A stretch of DNA of 22,573 nt from Rhodospirillaceae bacterium UBA6608. Lineage in GTDB: Bacteria > Pseudomonadota > Alphaproteobacteria > Rhodospirillales_A > Casp-alpha2. The position numbers and the translations under genes were made by a program. The notes beneath the pieces are model-generated. The model had not been told where the DNA came from and ran no database searches. It worked only from the letters and a program-made list of their open reading frames with translations. Below, piece after piece: positions 1-5,824 of the stretch (positions are counted from its first letter, which is position 1; each line of letters begins with the position of its first letter). The stretch is from NCBI GenBank assembly GCA_002433335.1, contig DJHY01000010.1, positions 4,982 to 27,554 of the forward strand. Direction: 5' to 3'.

Positions 1-1
1 G

Positions 2-280
2 TCCGTGGCGGTGCCGATCTTTACCCAGTTCATGCAGGCCGCGTTGAAAAATACGCCCGCCATTCCTTTCCGTATTCCGCCCGGTATTCGTTTGGTTCGG
101 GTCGATGCCCATACCGGTCTCCCGGCCCTGGTCGGACAGACCGAGGATGTGATTTGGGAAAGCTTCAAGGACGGGACGGTCCCCAAAGAGGATACGGAAG
201 TGATCTCGGCGGGGCAGGGAATGTCCGGTGGTGGCGATACCACGCAACAGCCGTTTGGGGGAACAGGCGGCCTGTATTAG
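2..280 (+). CDS. mrcA: Penicillin-binding protein 1A-type bifunctional transglycosylase/transpeptidase, C-terminal end only
   Basis: Only the last 92 codons are present; the 5' end lies outside the window and the reading frame is open from base 2. The visible stretch (VPIFTQFMQAALKNTPAIPF, then IPPGI.LVRVD..TG) matches what I know of the tail of class A penicillin-binding proteins of alphaproteobacteria, where the end of the transpeptidase domain runs into a short region rich in Gly, Thr and Gln. The complete protein would polymerise and cross-link peptidoglycan on the periplasmic side of the inner membrane. The transglycosylase domain and the SxxK, SxN and KTG active-site motifs are not visible, so the call rests on the tail alone. 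Location just upstream of prfB fits, since the two are often neighbours in this group. Confidence 0.72.
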   Translation, partial: SVAVPIFTQFMQAALKNTPAIPFRIPPGIRLVRVDAHTGLPALVGQTEDVIWESFKDGTVPKEDTEVISAGQGMSGGGDTTQQPFGGTGGLY

Positions 281-314
281 ACTTGAGAGCATCGAATTTA
301 GGGGCGAACATGAG

Positions 315-342
315 TTGCCTTGCCCAGGGCAATTCATACAAT
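315..342 (+). promoter_or_regulatory. Candidate sigma70-type promoter with an embedded dyad
   Basis: TTGCCT (315-320) and TACAAT (337-342) are separated by 16 bases and lie 30 bases ahead of the next start codon. The spacer contains a perfect hyphenated inverted repeat TTGCCC-A-GGGCAA (320-332), which overlaps the last base of the -35 element. It could be an operator for the downstream gene. A terminator for the preceding gene is less likely because the stem is short and no T-run follows. This is sequence matching only. Confidence 0.4.
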
Positions 343-372
343 TGATGGGCGAGACGCGGAGGGGAAGCTCCC

Positions 373-2529
373 ATGGGAGAACAAGGACCGCAGCCCGCCG
401 GTAATAATCGACAAAACCCAACGGCGGGGACGACATGGTATCGCAGGTGGCCTTTGGCCGCCGTGGCGGGTGCCGTTGCCGGTGGTGTCATCCTGACGGT
501 GGTGGTTGGAACGCGGTTTGGCGGGCCTAGCTGCAGCGCTGCGGATTGGGTGCGTCCGACGGGCGGTGCGACCGTGACCGCGCCGGTGACGGCCTCGGTC
601 GTTCCAAAACAATCTGAGGGCTTTGCCGCCCGGACGGGGACCGTTCCCACATTCGCCGACTACGATCCCATGGCGGGATACCTGAAATTCAATGTGCAAA
701 AGACGGATATGAAGCCGGGCCTTTCGGTCGGCAGTCCGTTCTATTGCGGTTTGTTCAAGGTCCGGGAGACTTTGCAGGTTTCATTGGAGCTTGTCGGCGA
801 TCAGCAACAAGCTCTCCTGATGGAGCGGGACTATTTCCTGAGCAAAGGCCAGGGAAACGCCGTTTTCTGGCAATCGCAAAACCAGGCACCGATAACCGAG
901 CGGCTTGAGACCAACATATTGCGGCTGGACGCGGTGAGCGATCTGGCGCTTCGTGTCCGCACGACGGAAACCCACGCCGCGGCGCCGTTTATCGATCCCA
1001 AAGACCTTTTGGAAATGATGCCGGAAGCCGATGGGGCCATGGGTGTCGTCGCCAAGTTTGTCCGTTGGTTGGTTAATCTGCCCAAGGGTGACGGGGGTGT
1101 CGGGGCCCCGATCGGTGGCCCGCAGGAATTCAAGTTGGTTGAACTGGTTGCGGGCAAGCCGGTCTATGCAGGTGACTTCCAGAACGCGGATCAAGTCGCC
1201 GTCTCGGTCACGGACCGGCGCGGGGTAACGGTCAGCCGCCTCGACATCAACCTGCGTAGCTTAAGCTCGTTATTGCTGGAAAGTTGGCGAAAGAGCGCCC
1301 CGGCGGGGCAGGTTTTTCCGACCGATGACGCCAATGTTCTTCGCGCCGCCATGGATAGGATCATCGACGGCGTTCAGCCGGCGGACTGGGACATCGTCGG
1401 TAAAGTGGCAGACGTCACGGCGGCGCGGATCAAACCGGAGGTGCCGGGCGCGCTTAAAAGCGCTTTCGCGACGGCGTCGGACGTGACCCGCGTGACCCGC
1501 GAAGCCGACGCGACCTTCGTCGATTATCTTGAGCCTTATTCATCCAAGCATCGGATTTTGGCCGATGATGATGTGCAGAAGCAGTCGGTTCTGTTGCCGC
1601 AGATATGCGCTGAGAACTGGAACAGCTTCAAAAACGTCGCCGGGTTGAACGACCTGGACGCAGCCTTGATGAGTTACGCCACGGTATTCAATGCGCCGGG
1701 TGTCCTGCCGACCCTCGAAGGGGTATGTCAGGGCAAGCCCATGGCGTCTATTCTCGCCCCGGTGCATGGCTTGCTGATAAAGCCGGAGCAGATCGCCCTG
1801 TCTCAGAACCCGGCCAAAATCGCCGAGGTGATATCCGACGACTTTGAAAAGTCCTTCAATGTCATCGCGCGGAATCTGCGGAACAACATCAAAAAGGACG
1901 AGCCGACGATCATTCACGATCTGATCGTCGGGAACCGGATCGCCGTGGTCTATGATGGGCCGCCGACGGGGCAGGGGCAGAGCGGGCCGCCCGATGGCCC
2001 CCATGCCGCGCATCGCCGGTTCATCGGTCCTTGGTTCGATACGCGCCTGATTTCCCATTTCGGCTGTTTCCGCAAAACGGTCGACACGCCCCGGTCCAGC
2101 GGAAAGCCGGCGCAACAGGAAGTGACGGCCTTGATGGAGGTCGATGAGAAGAAAAAGCGGGTCTCGACCATTTGGCTGGTCGGCTTCGGTTACGAGACCG
2201 ATGACGACAAGGTCTGGCGGCTGACGAAAATCTCTCATCGCCCGGCGAACATGGCCCAGATCGAGAAACAGATCCTGGGGCGGGGCAAGAATGGGGCGCA
2301 GATTTTACCCCCGATTGCAGGCAATAAGGATTGCCGATGCGATTTTCTGCCCGATGCCAGGATCATCCGCCTGGGCGACGAATTGCGGGCGGCGGGCAAG
2401 ACCTGGGCGACGGATATCAAAAGCCGGGTCGAGCCGTCGGATACCTGTCCGAGCAAACGGAAACTCAGCCTGCCTGCCGTACCGGAAGTGGGGTTGGGGC
2501 TTGGGCCGGAAACCGTCATCATTCAATAG
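373..2529 (+). CDS. Unrecognised 718-residue protein with one N-terminal membrane anchor
   Basis: I do not recognise the family. A cytoplasmic tail of about 25 residues ending in RR precedes one hydrophobic segment (about residues 27-47), which suggests a type II signal anchor with some 670 residues in the periplasm. Eight cysteines follow the anchor (residues 54, 125, 412, 452, 565, 654, 656, 692), so disulfides are possible; 654 and 656 form a CRC motif. There are no internal membrane segments, and I saw no enzyme signature. The middle (about 320-510) looks helical and the C-terminus is Pro/Gly-rich. The ATG at 373 has a good ribosome site (GGAGGGG at 358-364). The gene sits alone between mrcA and prfB with its own candidate promoter. 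A cell-envelope role is only a guess from the topology. Confidence 0.85.
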   Translation: MGEQGPQPAGNNRQNPTAGTTWYRRWPLAAVAGAVAGGVILTVVVGTRFGGPSCSAADWVRPTGGATVTAPVTASVVPKQSEGFAARTGTVPTFADYDPMAGYLKFNVQKTDMKPGLSVGSPFYCGLFKVRETLQVSLELVGDQQQALLMERDYFLSKGQGNAVFWQSQNQAPITERLETNILRLDAVSDLALRVRTTETHAAAPFIDPKDLLEMMPEADGAMGVVAKFVRWLVNLPKGDGGVGAPIGGPQEFKLVELVAGKPVYAGDFQNADQVAVSVTDRRGVTVSRLDINLRSLSSLLLESWRKSAPAGQVFPTDDANVLRAAMDRIIDGVQPADWDIVGKVADVTAARIKPEVPGALKSAFATASDVTRVTREADATFVDYLEPYSSKHRILADDDVQKQSVLLPQICAENWNSFKNVAGLNDLDAALMSYATVFNAPGVLPTLEGVCQGKPMASILAPVHGLLIKPEQIALSQNPAKIAEVISDDFEKSFNVIARNLRNNIKKDEPTIIHDLIVGNRIAVVYDGPPTGQGQSGPPDGPHAAHRRFIGPWFDTRLISHFGCFRKTVDTPRSSGKPAQQEVTALMEVDEKKKRVSTIWLVGFGYETDDDKVWRLTKISHRPANMAQIEKQILGRGKNGAQILPPIAGNKDCRCDFLPDARIIRLGDELRAAGKTWATDIKSRVEPSDTCPSKRKLSLPAVPEVGLGLGPETVIIQ

Positions 2530-2547
2530 GTCGATGCAGTTGGGCCA

Positions 2548-2576
2548 TTGAATCCGGACGCCAGCTTCGATACAAA
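2548..2576 (+). promoter_or_regulatory. Candidate prfB promoter
   Basis: TTGAAT (2548-2553) and TACAAA (2571-2576) with a 17-base spacer lie about 50 bases ahead of the prfB ATG, in the 97-base gap after the preceding gene. Each hexamer matches the sigma70 consensus at four of six positions. It is the best match in the gap, but it is not strong. Confidence 0.33.
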
Positions 2577-2626
2577 CGCGCTCTTGTCGATTTCCGATCG
2601 ACTACCTCCGGCCGAACACAGAGACA

Positions 2627-3746
2627 ATGCGCGCTGAAATCACCAATACCGTCCAGGACATCGAGCAGTCGTTGGAACTGCTGAGGAGGCATCTTTGACT
2701 ACGACAATGCCGTCCTCAAGCTTCAGGAACTGAACGCCCAGTCGGAAAACCCCGACCTGTGGAACGACCCGACCAAGGCGCAGGCGCTGATGCGCGAGCG
2801 TAATTCCTTGGACTCCGGGATCAAGGCGATCAATGAAATCTCGCAGGAATTGGCCGACAGCGTCGAGCTGATCGAGCTTGGCGAAGCCGAAGGCGACGAC
2901 GATGTCGTGGCCGAGGCCGAGGCCACCCTGATGGCGCTGAAAACCCGCGCCGGTGCCGCCGAGCTTGAAACCCTGCTGTCGGGCGAAGCCGACGCCAACG
3001 ATTGTTATCTGGAAGTCCACGCCGGGGCCGGCGGGACCGAGGCCCAGGACTGGGCCGAGATGCTGTTGCGCATGTACGCCCGCTGGGCCGAACAGCACGG
3101 CTATAAGGTCGAATGGCTGGAAGAAAGCCCGGGCGAAGAAGCGGGCATCAAGTCCGCGACCTTGAAGATTTCGGGGCATAACGCCTATGGCTGGCTGAAG
3201 ACGGAATCGGGCGTGCATCGCCTGGTTCGTATCTCGCCATACGATTCCAGCGCCCGGCGGCATACCAGTTTCTCCTCCGCCTGGATCTACCCGGTGGTCG
3301 ACGACACCATCGACGTGACCTACGAGGACAAGGACCTGCGGATCGATACATACCGCGCGTCCGGCGCCGGCGGTCAGCACGTCAACAAGACCGACAGCGC
3401 GATCCGTATCACCCACCTGCCGACGGGCATCGTCGTGCAGTGCCAGAACGACCGCTCGCAGCACAAGAACCGGGCCCAGGCCTTCGCCATGCTGAAGGCC
3501 CGCCTGTATGAGTTCGAGTTGCGCAAGCGCGAGGAAGAGGCCCAGGCCCTGGCCGACAGCAAGACCGATATCGGCTGGGGACACCAGATCAGATCCTACG
3601 TCCTGCAGCCCTATCAGATGGTCAAGGACCTGCGGACCAACGTCGAAACCTCGAACACCCAGGCGGTGCTCGACGGCGACCTGGACGAGTTCATGGCCGC
3701 GGCCCTGGCCCAGCGGGTCAAATCCGGGGAAGACGCCGGGGCCTAA
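2627..3746 (+). CDS. prfB: Peptide chain release factor 2, expressed by programmed +1 frameshift
   Basis: RF2 recognises UGA and UAA in the ribosomal A site and triggers peptide release. Reading starts at ATG 2627, runs 23 codons to CTT, meets an in-frame TGA (2696-2698), and continues in the +1 frame from GAC (2697) to TAA, giving 372 residues, the normal family length. After the shift the protein reads [15 protein letters not shown], as in other RF2 proteins. The catalytic GGQ loop ([12 protein letters not shown]) is at residues 248-250. The stop-codon-recognition tripeptide, SPF in E. coli, is SPY here at 203-205, followed by the normal RRHTSFSSA. Taking the first ATG downstream of the shift (2790) would lose 54 residues. 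The initiator has only a weak ribosome site. The gene ends convergently, 33 bases from the FliL-like gene. Confidence 0.97.
2684..2699 (+). promoter_or_regulatory. Programmed +1 frameshift site of prfB
   Basis: The order AGG AGG CAT CTT TGA C is the classic prfB autoregulatory signal. A Shine-Dalgarno-like AGGAGG (2684-2689) lies three bases before the slippery CTT (2693-2695), which is followed by the stop TGA (2696-2698) and a C that weakens termination. Low RF2 lets the ribosome slip from CUU to UUU and make full-length RF2; high RF2 terminates at codon 24. The E. coli site is AGG GGG TAT CTT TGA C. Confidence 0.96.
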
Positions 3747-3753
3747 CGGGCCC

Positions 3754-3769
3754 GGCGCTATCTGGCGCC
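3754..3769. terminator. Weak hairpin between convergent prfB and FliL-like genes
   Basis: GGCGC (3754-3758) and GCGCC (3765-3769) can pair around a six-base loop in the 33-base gap between two convergent genes. There is no T-run on either strand, so a bidirectional terminator is only a possibility suggested by position. Confidence 0.28.
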
Positions 3770-3779
3770 ATATTGCCGA

Positions 3780-4370
3780 TTATTGGATGATCAGATCCTT
3801 GAACAGGATCGTATGGGCGCGGATCGGCTGAATCGCGAAGTTGATCACGTTCAACAATTCGAAGCGCAGGCGCTCCGAGCCTTCCTTGCCGATCACGTCC
3901 TTGTATTCCAGGTCGCGTAGCTGGGTTTTGATGTTGTCGACGATCTTGATCTGAAGGTCTTCGTCCTGAACGGCGGTCAGGTCGTGTTCGCTGACCTGAA
4001 CGATCAGGTTCAATTTGATGAAGTGGTCGCGACGACCGACCTTTTTCAGGTCGGTGCGTATTTCGGGCAGGGCGAAGGTCACCGGCTTGCCCAGTTCGAC
4101 CGTCACTTCGGTAATCGCGGGTTTGCCGAAAATCGCTTCGGTCAGGCCCAGCGCATGGGCGACGAAGCCGCCGCCGAGCAGAAGCACGAACACACCGGCG
4201 ATCGCGCCGATCTTGATCAGCTTCTTCTTCTTGGCGGCTTTCAGCTCTTCTTCCGAGGGCTCATCGTCCTCGTCGTCGTCTTCCCACTCGTCGTCGTCGT
4301 CCTCCCACTCGCCGTCTTCGTCGTCTTCGTACTCTTCGTCGTCGTCGATTTCGTCGTTCTTGTCGGCCAT
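3780..4370 (-). CDS. fliL: FliL-like flagellar basal-body-associated membrane protein with acidic N-terminus
   Basis: The 196-residue product has three parts. Residues 5-42 are almost entirely Asp and Glu with a repeated EWEDDD unit. A Lys cluster (47-50) then precedes one membrane helix (about 52-74), and a periplasmic domain of about 120 residues follows, containing GKPVTFALPEI and FIKLNLIVQVS and ending in VINFAIQPIRAHTILFKDLI. This layout and C-terminal domain fit FliL, a stator-associated protein that supports flagellar motor torque. The ATG at 4370 (MADKND) is preferred over upstream ATGs at 4418 and 4400 because GGGGAAAG sits just ahead of it. No other flagellar gene is in the window, so it is either an orphan fliL or a FliL-like paralogue with another role. 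The acidic tail would face the cytoplasm. Confidence 0.75.
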   Translation of the reverse strand: MADKNDEIDDDEEYEDDEDGEWEDDDDEWEDDDEDDEPSEEELKAAKKKKLIKIGAIAGVFVLLLGGGFVAHALGLTEAIFGKPAITEVTVELGKPVTFALPEIRTDLKKVGRRDHFIKLNLIVQVSEHDLTAVQDEDLQIKIVDNIKTQLRDLEYKDVIGKEGSERLRFELLNVINFAIQPIRAHTILFKDLIIQ

Positions 4371-4454
4371 GTGCTTTCCCCAGAGGACGGCGCCGTTCAT
4401 CCGTCGCCGATTGGTCAATTTAACGCGGGCGCAGCCTACTGCAAATGGCGCCGC

Positions 4455-4470
4455 GCCAAAACCTTGCCAA
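4455..4470 (-). promoter_or_regulatory. Candidate sigma-54 (RpoN) promoter of the FliL-like gene
   Basis: Read on the minus strand, TTGGCAAGGTTTTGGC matches the -24/-12 consensus TTGGCACGNNNNTTGC at ten of twelve defined positions, with the invariant GG and GC at the correct 12-base separation. A transcript would begin about 70 bases ahead of the ATG at 4370. RpoN drives flagellar genes in several proteobacteria, which makes the placement plausible. No enhancer site was identified. Confidence 0.32.
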
Positions 4471-4513
4471 AAGTCAGGATATTACAACTGCTTGAATAGG
4501 TGAACCGGCCCCG

Positions 4514-4529
4514 GCCCCGATAAGGGGGC
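4514..4529 (-). terminator. Possible hairpin terminator after the DUF455 gene
   Basis: GCCCC (4514-4518) and GGGGC (4525-4529) form a five-pair GC stem with a six-base loop, directly after the stop codon of the DUF455 gene on the minus strand. No T-run follows, so this may only be a weak or Rho-assisted end of the glnE-bcp-DUF455 operon. Confidence 0.3.
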
Positions 4530-5339
4530 TTATGCCGCCAAAGGCAGGTAATAGCGTTCCGGAAATCCCGCCTGGGCGCGGGCGTCCTGGTTGAACGGTC
4601 CTTTGATCTGTCCTTTGAAACGGCTGCGGATCAGCTCTTGGAAGGCCGTTGCGGGATCAAGACCCCGCCGTTCGCACAGGAAATCGAACCAACGCACGCC
4701 CGCCGCCACATGGGGGATTTCCTCATCACCGATCCGCTCCAGGATCGCCGCGGTTTCGGCGTCGCCCGCCTCGGTCAGGCGTCGGACCGCGACGGGTGTA
4801 GTGTCCAGGCCACGCGCCTCCAGGACCATCGGGACCATGGCCAACCGGGCCAGCAGGTCGTCCGCTGTTTCCGTCGCCGCCTGCCATAGGCCGTCGTGGG
4901 CGGGCATGTCGCCATAGGCATGCCCCAGGCCTTCCAGGCGGCGGGACAGCATGTCGAAATGGTCTGCCTCGTCGCGGGCGACCTGCACCCAGTCGTCGTA
5001 AAACGCGCGCGGCAGGTCTTCGCCGGTGAACCGGGCGGTGATGTCCCAGGCCAGATCGATGGCGTTCAGTTCGATATGCGCAATGGCATGGACGAAAGCC
5101 GCCCGCCCGGCATCGCCGCCCATCCGCCGCTTCGGCATATCGCGGGGCATCCGCAGCTCCGGGCGGGCCGGTCTGGCCGGGCGATCGGGCAGGGCCGCAT
5201 TGCCGGCCTCGGCAATCTCGCCCGAACGCCAGGCGTCCGAATAACGACGGGTCAAGAAGACCTTATCCGCCGGGACGGCGGCCGTCATGACCTGCCGCGC
5301 GGCTTCGGCCAATGTAGAGGGAGGGGCGGCTTCGGACAC
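4530..5339 (-). CDS. DUF455 family ferritin-like di-iron protein
   Basis: The product (269 residues from the GTG at 5339) has the four-helix di-iron layout of ferritin-like proteins. Glu90 lies in AHIELNAIDLAWD, Glu124-x2-His127 in RDEADHF, Glu174 in VLEARGLD and Glu207-x2-His210 in GDEEIPHV. These could supply a complete carboxylate/histidine iron site. The family is COG2833/DUF455, related to the tRNA hydroxylase MiaE; its reaction is not known to me. The GTG start lies 7 bases after the bcp stop and leaves the conserved LAEAARQV region intact; a TTG at 5369 and an ATG at 5288 are alternatives. The ribosome site is weak, so translation may be coupled to bcp. Pairing with a peroxiredoxin hints at oxidative or iron metabolism, by inference only. 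Confidence 0.85.
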   Translation of the reverse strand: MSEAAPPSTLAEAARQVMTAAVPADKVFLTRRYSDAWRSGEIAEAGNAALPDRPARPARPELRMPRDMPKRRMGGDAGRAAFVHAIAHIELNAIDLAWDITARFTGEDLPRAFYDDWVQVARDEADHFDMLSRRLEGLGHAYGDMPAHDGLWQAATETADDLLARLAMVPMVLEARGLDTTPVAVRRLTEAGDAETAAILERIGDEEIPHVAAGVRWFDFLCERRGLDPATAFQELIRSRFKGQIKGPFNQDARAQAGFPERYYLPLAA

Positions 5340-5346
5340 GGGCGGG

Positions 5347-5811
5347 TCAGAGCGCCTTGACGGCGGCAAGAACCTCGGCGGCGTGTTCCTTGACCTTCAC
5401 CTTGGGCCAGGTTTCGCGAACCACGCCTTTTTCGTCGATCAGGAAGGTCGCGCGCTGAATGCCCATGTACTTGCGGCCGTACATATTCTTTTCGACCCAG
5501 ACGCCATAGGCTTCGCAGAGCGTGCCTTCCTCGTCCGAGACCAGATGGAACGGCAGGTCGTATTTGGCTTTGAACTTGTCGTGACGGGCGACCGAGTCCT
5601 TGGACGCGCCGACGATCACGGCGCCGGCTTTTTCGAAATCCTTGATCGCGTCGCGGAAGGCCTGGGCCTCGGTGGTGCAGCCCGGGGTGTCGTCCTTGGG
5701 ATAGAAGTAAAGCACAACCTTCTTACCCTTCAGGTCCTTCAGCGACAGGTTGCCGCCGCCATCCGTGGGCAGGTTGAAGTCAGGGGCTTTGTCGCCGACG
5801 GTCAGGGTCAT
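5347..5811 (-). CDS. bcp: Thioredoxin-dependent peroxiredoxin (Bcp/PrxQ type)
   Basis: The 154-residue protein is a standard-length bacterioferritin comigratory protein, which reduces hydrogen peroxide and organic hydroperoxides in the cytoplasm. The peroxidatic Cys45 is in DTPGCTTEA, after VVLYFYPKDD. The resolving cysteine that E. coli Bcp has five residues later is replaced by Gln50. The only other cysteine is Cys99 (TLCEAYGVW), a position also present in E. coli, so the enzyme either uses Cys99 or works as a 1-Cys type. A strong AAGGAGA site overlaps the glnE stop codon and lies 13 bases or fewer from the ATG, so bcp is co-transcribed with glnE and probably translationally coupled to it. 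Confidence 0.95.
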   Translation of the reverse strand: MTLTVGDKAPDFNLPTDGGGNLSLKDLKGKKVVLYFYPKDDTPGCTTEAQAFRDAIKDFEKAGAVIVGASKDSVARHDKFKAKYDLPFHLVSDEEGTLCEAYGVWVEKNMYGRKYMGIQRATFLIDEKGVVRETWPKVKVKEHAAEVLAAVKAL

Positions 5812-5824
5812 GTGGTCGTCTCCT

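Noticed and set aside
1484..1501. Short tandem repeat GTGACCCGC x2 inside the orphan gene.
   Set aside because: Only two copies of nine bases encoding VTRVTR; too short to be meaningful and no slippage or frame effect is evident.
2790..3746. RF2 starting at ATG 2790 (318 residues).
   Set aside because: It would lack the N-terminal domain start; the frameshift reading from ATG 2627 restores the full 372-residue family length.
3984..4503. Plus-strand open frames over the FliL-like gene, one with long Ser runs and one with Val/Phe runs.
   Set aside because: They are reverse readings of the Asp/Glu codon tract; the minus-strand frame gives a coherent FliL-like protein with ribosome site.
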